Positions 1-12,700 of a DNA stretch of 64,000 bases are shown here, in pieces. Position numbers and translations under genes: made by a program. The notes under the pieces were generated by a model. That model had not been told where the DNA came from and did no database searches. It saw nothing but the letters and a program-made list of their open reading frames with translations. Positions within the stretch are counted from its first letter, which is position 1. Every line of letters starts with the position of its first letter. The stretch spans positions 10,410,501 to 10,474,500 of the forward strand of contig NC_051094.1 of assembly GCF_901709675.1 (NCBI RefSeq), in the 5' to 3' direction. The DNA comes from Syngnathus acus (taxonomy: Eukaryota > Chordata > Actinopteri > Syngnathiformes > Syngnathidae).

Positions 1-3000
1 TTTACAGCACTGAGAATTTAATGATAATATCACAGCTTTCCCCTCTCAGAGGTGCCTGTCTACTGTTTAAAATAAAACAGGTTTGGTCTGCCTCCAACTG
101 GCAATATTTGGAGTTTTTGACATGAAAATCAAAATGTGCAAAAAGCTGCACCCTTCATCTTTGAGCCGAGGTTCCAACACGTCGTGTCTGAATGAGTGTG
201 GATGCACTGGTAGGGTGCATAGTTATTAATCACTGCCTGAGAGCTGACATCAGGCAGCCAGTAAACGTTAATTAGGACCACCCAATGGCCAGGCCAGTGT
301 CATTAGCTAATTGAGTTTGTTTATGTGTTTGTGTTTGCAGGGCCAGAATAATTTTAAAAAAAAGTGAGAGTGTGTGTGAAGGGGGGAGAAAAACAATGGA
401 GTTTGCAGGCAGAGTGCGGAGGGAAAAAAAGAGAGATGTGGGCTTGTCTTATCCAGTGCCCTGTTGTGGTGACATGTCCTTCAGCTCATTCCACGGGGAG
501 AAAGAGAGACATGGAGTAATGGAGCAGTGGCGCAGTTACACAAGCACATACGCCACAAACGCTCTCCCTAGACAAACCATGGAAAGAAAGACATATACAA
601 ATGCTCTTCTTCCACTTGCTTTGGGTTCTAACATCCCGCAACCACCGATCCACCCAGCCAGAGTTTTAACGCTCTCGGAACCTCTTGGCCATTAGGACAG
701 AACGTGAGGTTTGGCCATGTATAGTGAGACAGTGAGCAGCATTGTGTTGCGTTCACAGTGGAACCTTTAACCTGTGGTCATGCTGTGCGTAATTTGGCCT
801 AGATTCTCTCAGAACTTTGCTCCACCCATCAGGTATGACATCACTTGAGACCGACGCATATTGCGCAAGATCGCAATGTTCCTCACCACTGATACGACTT
901 TTGCATTCATCAGTAAATTTAAGTCTGGGCATTTTAAAAGTGCTTATGCAGTATAAATACACTTTTTATTTCCTAATTACATATTTTCCAAATCCAAGCA
1001 AATTAGAGGTCGGGTCCTGGGATGGATTGCTCAACCTTCAAAGTTCCGCTTGACCTACTATAACCATGACAACAAAAGTAATATAATTTCCAATAAGCAA
1101 GACATTTGGGCAACAATTTGTTTTCTTTTTTTTTTTTGTATTGTCTTATTTGGGGTCGCGATCATATTTTTGCAGCGACATGTGGTAACAAGCAGCAGAC
1201 TTCAGTATATGTCCATATTTGGCAGCTGGGAAATGGGCTGTATACACACACTCATGCACACATACATGCATTCAAGTGCTCACACGTGATATCGGTCCTC
1301 CCCTGGTTTGCATTTTACTCCAGCAGCTTCCCTGTGGCGTTTGGGAGGCAGTCAGCGTGTAGAAATGGTCTCCGTGCATGGTCTCAGATGGCCTGGTGTG
1401 GCTGGCTGTGGTTACGCCTGTTGAGTCTGCCTGACCACCACATGATGAATCACATCCCCACTCCAGCCAAAATCACACACACACACACACACGCAGAGTC
1501 TGAGCCGCCATTTTTTCGCACATCTCAGAATGAGCAAAACAAAAGAAACAACTGTCATCTTCCATGGAGATTAATGTTAACAAGCGCAGTCAGAGCTTTC
1601 AACAGAAGAACGCAGAGCAGGAAAGGCAGAAAAGCTACCAAGCAGCAAAAGGGGAGAAGGGAAGAGGCAGAAATCTGAACCTCAGACCTCAGCTGTCAGA
1701 GTTTCTCTTCTCCGATTTGTGCCCACGGCCAGGTCCAATCCATGTCCCACAGATAGTGCCGCTTATGCCCCAGTGGGCATATTGGAGCAGTTGAATGAAT
1801 GCCAAGGCTTTGGCCTAAAAGCTACAACAAGAAAGCAAATCCGGATGGGCAGACAAAAAGTTATGTTGCCCAGTTTGTTTTGTAACTTTGCGCTGGTCCT
1901 CTCAAAAGGCAACACACACACACAGCAACCATTGAGATCATTGTTTAATGCTGGCAAAAACCCTTCCGGTTTCACATCCAGTCGGTCAAAAAAAACTCAG
2001 TGATAACAGAGGAAGTGAATTCAAGGAAAGCATAAATTTGTTCGTTCCACTCAGCTTCAAGTGAAATGGCCTTTCTGTACGAGCTCATATCCAATGGAAC
2101 AATCAAATATTCTCCATGAATTGCACTGCATTGTTTTGTTTTTACACTCCACATTTATACCAGAGGACATGTCAATGAGTTCTAAATCAAAAAAGAAATT
2201 TGGGGCTGAAGAGTAACCCATTTGGTCTCAAAGACGATTGAGAATATTCATATATTGTGACACGGGCATCTATTGCGTGTCATTTATTTTCATTCTATTT
2301 GTTTGTGTAGTTGTTTAAGCTCGTGTGAGACAGCTGTCTCACACAACATTCATCGCACTATTCGGCGTCTAACTGCTAAATGCCCACCTGGGACTGCACT
2401 TATCCAATCTCTTCACAGCTCAGAGTGAAGAACATATCTCCTCCATTGAACAAGGTAAAACGGAAAAGAACAAACACAGCCATGAATGAAAATCATCCAT
2501 CAGTGAGACTCCTGTTTCCATAGCACCTGTGTACCACCTTCCCTCAAGTCTTGCACATCTTTTTTCAAACCCCAGAGGGGATCGGTGGGTGGGGGATGCA
2601 ACCATGAGTGATGCTTCTTAGCAAGGCAGGGGTGCAGAGACACCTCCAGCTGGATGCAGGGATCCAGGCAAGAAGCACTAAAATTAGCCTCAGTGTGTTG
2701 TAGGAGCAAGTGTGAAAGAACAGCAGAGTATGAGTGGGAGACTTGCGGAGGTGAGACTGGTGACAGCACCCGTCTAGTAAGACGCCTCTGTGCACATTCA
2801 CCGAACTGTAGCAAATTACATGGCTGAATTTCATCAATTTACAAGCACGCACGGCTTTCCACAAATTCACGTTTATCAAGAGCCTCGTACGCATATTTAC
2901 TCAGCAGCGAACATGAATACCGTATGAATGTCGAGGTGACTATGGAGTACCATGAACGAACCTGTGTCATCGGGCATCTGTGGCCCCTTTCCCCACTTAG

Positions 3001-6000
3001 TCCCTGGGCCAAGGAGCCCAGCCTGCCCCTCAGTACGGGAGAGCAGAGGGCAGATGGGTCGAGACCGATTATAGAGTTGTCTGGCCTCTCTCACAGGCAG
3101 CTCACTATGTGCTCCGCACTCAGGGCCAGCACAGAAAGAGTGTTTGTTGTTGGTATTAGGAGCTAAACGGCTTAACTGTCAGCAGAGGGTCGAGGACGTG
3201 GTTTTGACTCCATGCCAGATTCACAGACCCAAGGCAATTCAAGGACAGTTGATTAGGCCCAAAGGAGAGCAAGGGAAGTGAGACAGATTCAAGAGGTGCA
3301 GGTGTTTGTCAAAGGAATTATTGACTTCGATGGGGAAAAACGCCGCTTTGCACAATGTAGCAAAGGTATGTTGATTAGTAAATAATTATTTTTGATACAA
3401 TCGATCGTTGGTCCTAATCCTCAGAATTCCAGTCTATTAATAGTAAATATTCTCAGACATCCGATGTCCTGCATAAAAGCAGCCCCATTATCTTTGTGCT
3501 GAATTATTTCCAAACATCTATCTTTTACTTTGGAAAACAGGCAAACATTTTTGCACTACTTTTTTTACATGTTATATACTTTATGCATTTTCCATCATGT
3601 CAATTAGAAAAGTCAAAATAATTGACAGATGAATCAATGTTTAAAATAATCATAAGATGCAGCCGTAAATGGAGCATAACCCTCTTGTCTAATCGACAGA
3701 TATATTACAAACAAAAATATGAGAGAAATCTCATTTTGGTGCAGTGCAGATGTACAGAACTGTACATAGCAACTGGCATAATATGAATAATACATAGTGG
3801 AACCTTGAATGCAATACGTTCTGCAGGTTAACCTCAGATTTGTGATGGTGTGTGTGTTTGTGTGCGTGTGTGTTGTGTCCAAAAGGCTATTAGCCATTTT
3901 TCCCCCAGAGTAAATGCTGGGGGGGATAAATAAATTTCAGCATCAAATTGTTATGTGAACTTTATAAATCCAATTCACATAACATTACAAGTCTTAATTT
4001 TGAATAACAAAAGATGTGCCTCTCATATTCTACATTCCAAAAAGCAAACCACTTTTCATGGTAAAACATGAAAACAAAAAAAACTACTGGCTATACAGTG
4101 ACTTAACCTTTACTATGTCTGGTGATATTGGTGTATTACTGATTTGATATTCAATTGTACTTTTTTATATTACTACTGAACTGAGCATTAATACTGTATC
4201 TTCACAGACAGACAGATTTACTGATCCAGCTCTTGTACTGTGCTAAAGAAGTGGCTGGTGAATGTGTTTGCTCTCACGTAGGATATCCTGATCCTTGGTG
4301 GAGTGTACACAAAGCTTCTGGCTTGTTAGTATTTGTGGTCATGCATGGGAATTGTTTAAACATAGGTGTTAAGTTGTGCGTTCTTCAACGTGCTTTGGCC
4401 TCTCAAAAAATGAAAACGTCCTTCAATTCCGTGGACACGTGGCGCTGATCTCCATTTCCTATCTTAATTCCTGTCTTCTCAAAGACAACACACTGCTAAT
4501 ATGAGACAACGTGATATTGAACAAAAGCAGAAAGTATATTTCTTTACCGAGTACCATGCAATTATTCACACATTTGAGTGTTGTACTAGTAAACAAAGAG
4601 TCGCTGAAGACGGAGCTGACAAATTGTGCTATTCTTGGGGATTTTGCTACAGTTAAGTACCATGGCTAACATATGTACACAAATTAAAAAAGCAAACTGC
4701 ACTTAGATTAAGTTGAAGTACTGCTGACAGACTGTGTCAACTGTGTACGCAGCGCCAGATGAAAAGGGCTACAGTAATCCCCTCAAGCCTGTCGATTTCC
4801 CTAATCTCCTGCTTTTGTTGTTCGCGGAGCCTCCAGGAGGGTGTGACAGGGTCAGGGGTGAAATTTAAGAGCCTTTAAGGATGGCGGTAGGGACAGATGA
4901 TGTTTCATGCTCTGATTAGGCTTCATACATACTAAAACACTTTTATTGTAAAGGTGAACCTCGGTAAAATTACCAGACTGCATCTAGATTGAAGCGGCAT
5001 TTGGAGAATTGGTTTAAAATGAAACCACCCATGCAAAAACACTCCTCCAGAAACTTACACACGCACACTTTGAAAAAGGAGTCAATATAATCCCTTACAA
5101 TATTTCTTAATGGTGTTTGACACTAGCGAGAATTGTTTTGGTCTCCGTATTTGAGCAGGTATCTGTGAAGTGGTCGTCATACAGTGTACATTTCACTTGA
5201 GCTCCGCCAAGGACAGTTTTCAAACCGAATGACCATGATCCATTTTACCAAATAAATGCTCCGCAAATAAACATGACAGCATGTTGGTTCTAACAAATCA
5301 TGTGGTCAGGTCAGTTTGGTGTCAATTCGCATAACTACGAGAGACGCAATAGTTTCCAAAGTTCCCATCATCCAGAATCAAATAGAAATTATAGTACAGT
5401 GAATATGTAAACATGGTAAATGCTGCCTACAGGTAACTTGAAACATGAAAATATGTTCACGTGCCCCTATCTCAAGTTTTTACTCCAGGGAAATTTCAGA
5501 TAAGCGAAAGGAGGAGGCCTATTTTGGAAACACAAACAACACTTGAGGGGTCAAAGAGACTTCCAGCGGTGCACCTATTTCCATTTCACATCTCACCAAA
5601 CATATATTGATGCATATTACAAACCTTATTTGCATTTTAAAAACATTGTTGTCTCTACTTTGAAGGGTATGGTTAAAGCTGTCCTGCAACAGCGTTTAAA
5701 AAAAACTTCCTCGCACAAACATCTCCCGAATGCAGATCAACAAGTTTCAACAGCAAAAAAAAAGTGACTAAGTGAATGACGTCATTTTGGCGCACAAACC
5801 CACAAGCACATTCACACTCTATTTGCAATTTTGACAGAGGTTTGAAGGTTCCCGCCCGCAGCAAAATACCTGTGGGATTATTAGCACACAGCTCAAAGCA
5901 CTGGTGGCCATAGGACCTGCCCACCATCTGGTTAAAAACAACATCCGAGTGGAGGCACTGGAGAAATCCCCAGCCTTTATGTATGAGAGGCGACTGGAGG

Positions 6001-6790
6001 AGATGAGGTTGCACCAGCATGTCTTCTCCTCCGTAACCCCGGGGGGTGATAGGTTTAGAACAGTGGCTCGCATTGTTTGGCCGCACTAACCCCCTTCTCC
6101 TCCACCACCCTGCCTCCTCTTCACCCTTCCACCCCGCCCAGCTGAAGATCGAGTTAACTCTTGCCTGCAGTCAATCCACCTCACAGGAATCCAATCCCCT
6201 CTCTCTTTCTCTCTGAGGTCAGCCAACAAGAAGTTAAAGCTTCAGCCCCTTTATCATTCATTGCCACCAGTAAGTGACTAAGAAGGGAGGCAAATAATGA
6301 GAGCTGCTGCACCACTGTGAGCAGACATCAGTCACTTGTGTGTCTTTTTGATATGAACTCTTTTAGTGTAATCACTTTACATATCAAGTGCAAATTTGAT
6401 CCTAGCATTCAACTCATCACAGCAGTGAACACAACAAGCACATGCCAAAAAGGCCTAAAGGTCAATTTCCAATAAGTGAGACACTTTGGTTCAGTTGGCA
6501 TTTTTTTTTCTTTTCCTCAATTTCCATCGTAAAAGTTTTGCTCAATTCAGGAAGGTTTTCTGATTGGTTGGCAGAGAATTGTCACTTAAAAGGAAAGCCT
6601 GGCAAAACCTGAAGGCATCATTTACATTTGTGTCCTTTGTAAGTTAATCAGCACAACATTTTCACTTTCATTAGCTATTCAAACATTATCGCCCAAACAA
6701 AGCAGAATATAAGCAGGTCGGTTGTCCTTGATTAAATGCAAAGGACAATTTTCTACATTAAGTTTCTTCATGACTGTCAAGTTATTTTTG
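1..6790. other. gene-poor region 3' of mn1, part 1
   Basis: No gene found. Open frames are short and none resembles a protein; the longest (1106-1678 plus) crosses low-complexity and AC-repeat sequence. 220-345 is a high-complexity stretch with homeodomain-type cores (CGTTAATTAGG, GTCATTAGCTAATTG) and is a candidate conserved element. Short AC tracts lie near 1475-1492 and 1913-1924. Confidence 0.6.
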
Positions 6791-6796
6791 TCTTAC

Positions 6797-6883
6797 CTTG
6801 AACAAGTCCAACAGCGTGAATAACTTCAATGGCACTTTCCTCTTCTTCTCGACTAGATTGGTGTTTCAATTCGGGTTGAATAC
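6797..6883 (-). other. exon-like 87-nt segment of unknown origin
   Basis: Minus strand: acceptor-like TTTAAAG, 87 nt open in one frame only, and a strong donor GTAAGA. It would encode IQPELKHQSS REEEESAIEV then IHAVGLVQ, phase 1 at both ends. I do not recognise the peptide and found no convincing partner exon, so this may be chance or a relic of a gene or transposon. Confidence 0.2.
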
Positions 6884-9620
6884 CTTTAAATGAAACAATA
6901 TTGCCATTATTACAAGCTCTCTTATGAGAAAGTCCTGAACACACAATAACTAACTACACTTTAGCAGAAGGCATTCATATCCAACCACGAGGCACAATTT
7001 TTACTTTGGCGGTAGGTCATCAAATATACAGGCCGCATTTTAAGTAGCATTAGGATGTTAAAATAACTGCAAGTTTTACAGCTAGACTGTTATGGAACAA
7101 ATGACTTGAAAACCAAAGAAATATTGCACAAACAGTCATCATACTTGCATCGGCATGAGTGCAATCTAAATAAACTCGCCTGTAGTTTAATGAGGCTCAA
7201 CTTGGGTCAGATTTGTTTGGGAACCAGCAGCTTACCTGGAAGCTTCTATCTATTACCATTTCCTCCATTGTCAATTTGTCACTTCCTGAGTGATGTGCTT
7301 CCTGTTCTTGCCAAATAAAAGCTCATACCTGTTAAGCAGGTCAACACTACCAAGACCTGTCAGCACAATGGCAATAAAAAGATCTTTGGCTCCAAGTTGA
7401 TTCTCACTTAGTTGAGAAACATTTTTTTTTGTTTTTGTTTCTGTAACCATGGAAGTACTATTCATGTATCTTGCCAAATGGAGCCCATCACATCTATTTT
7501 TGAATCTGTGCCAATGAATAAATAAATTTCCTGTAACCACCAGTGACACATTCACATCGGTCCCATTACTTAAAGGTGCAGTCTGCAATGTTCAAGCTGT
7601 TAGCAAGATTTGAATCTCATCTCACTTTCCAGCCCCCACCCTTGTCTCCCTGGCCCAAGCTACCCCCCCCCCCCCCCCGCCCCTCCCTTTTAAGACTGCA
7701 AACGCTATCTTTAAATTCGCAATAAGAAAACATACGCCGAGTATATACACAATCAAATTCTAATTACAATATTTATTGTTGTTTTGTTCATTTTTGAAAC
7801 GTCAGACAATGCGCCAGTTTTACAACATTATTGTAATCTTTCCAGCACCTGGGGCGAATTAGATTTGGGAACCTTGCTCAAGGGCTCCTGTAGGTCTCCA
7901 CATGAGATGTAGTCGAAGAAATCAGGTTTAGGGACACAGACCACATGAATAAGTACAGTTCCATGCAGAAGCATCTCACTAGGTTTGTGTGCAAGTATTT
8001 TTATTTATTTTTTTTGTAAGATTTTCAGAATTTGCACCTATGCAGACTCTCTGTGGGTGGTGTTATGTTTGAAAAGATGAGCTATCTTGATCGTGTCCCT
8101 GGTGTTAAGGGGCAGAGCAAGGGTGCAGTGCTGGGCCAGCATCTCATAAATCACAGCTGAGGACCGGGAGTAACAGCTCAAATTAAGATAAACCCCCTTA
8201 ATTATCAGCTAAATAGCAGAGTGTCCCCTCACTCCCCGGTCTATCTGTCACCCAGCAAGCACGCCCACTCAGCATGGGACGAACTTTACTGCCCTTGCAC
8301 ACACCCAGTGGCAGTTTTACCAGCGTGTAAACACATTATCTTACACTTTGCATCACTCTCTCACAAACACATAAACTAAACAAACACTTGCAGTCAACTC
8401 AATGAGCTACACACATATCACCTTTTGACATGTGGCTGTCAATCAAATTACCTTGTAACGTATCACCTCTTTGCATTTGTTGAATAGTCCCCTCCCACAG
8501 ACCTCCTGCCTTCATTTTCTCTCTGTGCTTATTCACTATGCCAATTATCATTAGCCTAATGTCTTCTCAATAGCCCTTAGTAATCTCCTTCTTCAAAGAC
8601 TATCTCTTACCTCACCCCAGAAGCTACCTCAATTTGTGTCCCAATCAGATGTGCTGACATCTGTGCGTGCTTGCAGTGAAGCGGACCAAGGACTACTCCG
8701 AAGTTTGAGGGGAAAAAAGTTGCAGCTAGAGTGAGTGTGTATGTGCCACCTGTGCTCATGTGCAGTGTGGGCTAAATGGATTTAGAAAGGGGGAGAAAGA
8801 ACAAGAGACCCAAAAGTGCAATTTTGGCATTTGGAATATTTGAATGCTCTTTTTCTTCCACTAAGACCTGGTTTTTTTCCTTCCTCACTTCGAGGCAGTG
8901 TATTGATTTTATATTAGGCATGAGCTACCATCTGGCTGCTTTTCATTCCTTTGTTATTCCAAAGCATGGGGAGCAGACAGAAAGTGAAAAAGCGAGCGGG
9001 ACTGCCCCCCCCCTCCCCACTCCCAAATCATTATGCATTAAATAAAGACAGTAAGAGAATGGTCAGCATACAGAGCAGTGTGTGTGTGTGCATTCGTGTG
9101 CGTGGATGTGTTGGGTGGACACATCAAGTAAATGTGTTAAAATAACTTGATGCCACTGGATGTATGTATGAGCAACCTTCCTATGCGTGTTATATTCATG
9201 CACATATGCAAACAAGCTAACTCGGGGCTGTCTGTTTCATTTGATGGTGCTCCGCCTCTAGTAAGTCCATTCATCATTTTATTCACAGTCCCCATCTACT
9301 AAACAGATAGCACCCAGTGGAGAAACAGCTATGCCCCTCGTGAGCCACAAATCTGAATCTCTGTCCTCGTCTCTTTCTTATCCCTGCTTTTTCCCCCAAG
9401 GAAGTGGATACACAAGCACGCCATCCTGTCTCATTCTGGCCTATCATTCATTGATTTGTTTCATCAATGTGTGATCGTCTGATGACAAATATTTAACACC
9501 CTGCCACAGTATCGATCGGGCCACTCTGAGCGCGACGCTAAATGAGGGAGCGTTTTCCCACAGGAGGTCAGGTTCATATTTGCCCTGTGCATGCGGCGCA
9601 GTTGCAGAAATGAGAAATGG
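6884..9620. other. gene-poor region 3' of mn1, part 2
   Basis: No gene found. 8090-8290 is compositionally distinct, with AAATTAAGATAAAC and CCCCCTTAATTATCAGC cores next to GATA-like sites, and is a candidate regulatory element. An A/T-run-rich and poly-C part lies at 7400-7800. Confidence 0.5.
7663..7678. repeat. poly(C) run
   Basis: A C homopolymer of about 15 bases within a pyrimidine-rich stretch. Confidence 0.9.
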
Positions 9621-9775
9621 GGCGGCAGGAGCTCATCTGTTTAGGCTTGGGGGGCCGGAAGGTTACAGGTTCAAGTCCCGCTGCATACTAAAATGTGAAT
9701 GCTGGCGAGAAGCTAATTTGTTTGCTGGCTACTGTCGAGGTGCCCTTCAGTAAGGCACGGTCGCCATCCCCCAGA
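9621..9775 (+). mobile_element. tRNA-derived SINE
   Basis: The 5' part reads like a tRNA gene: GGCGGCAGGAGCTCATCTG (degenerate A box) and GGTTCAAGTCC at 9668-9678 (perfect RNA polymerase III B box). The body then reads ACTGTCGAGGTGCCCTTCAG and TAAGGCACGGTCGCCATCCC, wording found in a widespread percomorph SINE (TGCCGAGGTGCCCTTGAGCA AGGCACC). It is diverged and the tail is not clear. Confidence 0.75.
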
Positions 9776-12700
9776 TTATGTTTGATTTGGTTACTTGTGA
9801 TATGCAGTACAAAATATGCAGCAGAGTTTAAAGTGAATTTCTTCTTAATGAAATAGTAAATAATAATTTTAATGTACAATATTTTAAAAATGGCTGCAAA
9901 ATGGGATGTGGATTGAAACTTAATTGCACTACGCGTAACACATTTATTTTAGGCAACCTACAGCAATTCAATTTGATGCAATAGTCCAAAGTAATAATGT
10001 AGTGAAGAAATTCAGCACATTCATTTCTCTGAGCAAATAAAAAATTTTCTTCAGCGATACCTGCACAAATAAAGAAACACACAAGCTTCCATTGATGGTG
10101 CGCTGAGATGAACAATGAATATTTTTGGATCACAACGTCACTGTCTTATGGACATTTGCTTGTTGCATCGAAACAGGATTATCCCCCCAAAATTGGACAA
10201 AAGGAAAAGAAAATGCTGTTGTAATTTTAAATTAGTGTCAATATATTTACTTTTATTTTTTTGCTTGCAGCCATTGCAATACCTATTAACCCATATGTTT
10301 TGTTGAAGTAGAGTCTACAGAATCTACACCCAGCAGCCTCCCGCAGACATAATTCCTTGGCAGAATGACTTAAATCTGGTTAGCAACCAGAAAATAAAAG
10401 AAGGAATTGGACAGCTCTCGAGACAAAACAAGGGGAATCAAACACAGCAATGCTGTCCTACACCGCTCAGCCACTGTTGGGGTTCTAGCACGCAATGCCA
10501 CCACAGTTGTCCTCATCGGGTGAGAGCTAAATGCGCTAACAGCGAGGCTAAAAGAAAGAGCTGTCACTGGCCTCCCTGGGGCATTGGGGAGTGAGAATCA
10601 CATACTCGCCCATTACTTTAGCTCACCTCGGTTACACATTAAAGATTACTTTCAGAGGTGAACGAGCCGTGTGCTGTTCAAAAAATTCAAGATGATAAGG
10701 AAATAGCAACATATATTTGTTTTTAATACATTTTTATAATTGTTCTTATATTATTCTGACTTTTCTAATGGCAGGTTAAACCCATTGTTGGTAATTCTGC
10801 AACCAAGCACAGGACACTGAATGCAAGAAAGCTAGGTCTGCACCGCTGTGGGAGTGATCACAGCTGACTTCAGTCATGTTGTTCTTCTCATTCTCCTTGT
10901 TTACATTATACTAGTCGCACACAAGAGACTCAACATAGTATATACATAAAAAACATGGTTTCACTTGTCGTAATGTCATGTTGACAGCACGTGAGAAGAA
11001 TAGTGAGATTCACCTCATTCATATAAGAACAAAATATTCATAATGTGCCATCAGACAGTCATACATTGATATATGACACTTGTCTTTTGCACTATAGCAT
11101 AAAAGGAAAGGATACAATTGGTATTTCTTCCAAGCTGCTCATTATTTGAACTCCGCACTTAATGTTGTAGCCGGTGAGTGTAATGTAACCGGTAAAAAAC
11201 AGACAGCACATTCACAAAAAACGCACAACCCAACTGGAGGCTGATGAAATGCCTATGCCCCATGCTCAAGTTATTATTGAGCAGTGCAACAGGCTTCGAG
11301 GCCTCAACTGAGTTCCAGCACTGTCTGTGATTAATGGTAGGGGACGCGCCCCACTAATTGTTGCCCCTGACACAGGCACACGTCCCCACACAAAGCAGGA
11401 CAGGGTCGAAGCAGGGTACCATGCTCAATCACCTTCCAACAGAAAGCCCCCCATGTGAGTCTCAAGAGTGACGGGATCGAAGAAAGAAGAGGTCAGAAGG
11501 TATCAAGAGATGGCAAGAGTCGGACATGGAAAACTGAACGGAGCAAGCGAGAGGACCATACGGTGGGGTTGGGGATTTACTTTGAGACTAACACACAAGA
11601 CCAAGAAATAGAAACTACGGTAAACTGTCCTGACATGGAGAGCGGTAGATTTACGAGGCCTTACTTATCCTCAAAGGATTATCCTCATTGAATTTGAATG
11701 TAAGTCTGCTTCTGGTCTGTGCAACTACTTGCACCTGTTGCTATGATGACGTACAATTGTGAACAGATATGGTTAAATACACTTAAATACAAAAAAGACA
11801 ACTTTAAAGGGGAAATATAATGGGTCGTTTCTGATACTTGTGTACAAATAGTGCCTATGGAAAAAGCTGTCCCGCGTAGCTCAAGTGCACAGCTCATGAA
11901 GATAACACTGAGTTTCACTGAGTGCTCAGTGTACATGGAAGAAAAGTTGATAAAACAAGATACAGGGTTAACTGTTTTAAATTGGGACAAATACACACTC
12001 GAGATAAATTTGCTACAATAGTATTTATTTTAACTTTAACTTTTCAAACGTATCACCCTTGTGTAAAACGTGCTTTTCGTTACCACACTGAGCTGAAGGA
12101 TCAACATAATTGAGCAAAAAGACAACCTGAAGAAAACTGCCAGCCTTCTCTTGAAACTATCGACCGCTCATGCCTGTCTTGAATAGACCTTGCAAAAATT
12201 TAGTGTTTAAACTACAAGAAAAAGGAGTCCACCATGCACTGTTTAAATGTAAATAAGCCCAACATGCAAATGTATTGTGCTTCTTTTCCACCTGCCAGAG
12301 GAGAGGACAGATGGAAGTCATGAATTGGCTTCAGTGAAGCACTCCAGACATTCAGCTCTATCAGGAAATCCCTTTATAGAGCCCCGGAGTCCGGCTGTTT
12401 TCATATTGTTTCTATCCGCCAAGAGCGCCCAACAATGGTACAATCATCTGGGATCCAGCCCTTGTGGTCTCAATTGGCCCTAACTTCATTAACTTAATTA
12501 AGTACACTCAAATAGTGTCCACCACCTTTGTAAATGTGAACTCGGAAACTTGTTAATTGGTATTCCTGTTTCTGTCCAACAGTTTTGCAAGCAATTGTGT
12601 GGAAATAGGAATCTAAGGCTATAGATCCTTAATGATACCTTTCCGAAACCCTGGTGTCCTAGCTCCGAGTCATTCAGCTAGAGGCCCCCTCCATTCCTCC

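Noticed and set aside
1106-1678. 190-residue plus-strand open frame, the longest outside the three genes
   Set aside because: Low-complexity Thr-His run, no family resemblance, no splice or promoter context.
7271-7588. 105-residue minus-strand open frame (contains AKDLFIAIVLTG)
   Set aside because: Looked protein-like in part, but has no recognisable family, no convincing acceptor and no partner exon.
9668-9678. A tRNA gene, suggested by a perfect B box
   Set aside because: A box is degenerate and no cloverleaf can be drawn; the downstream wording is that of a SINE.
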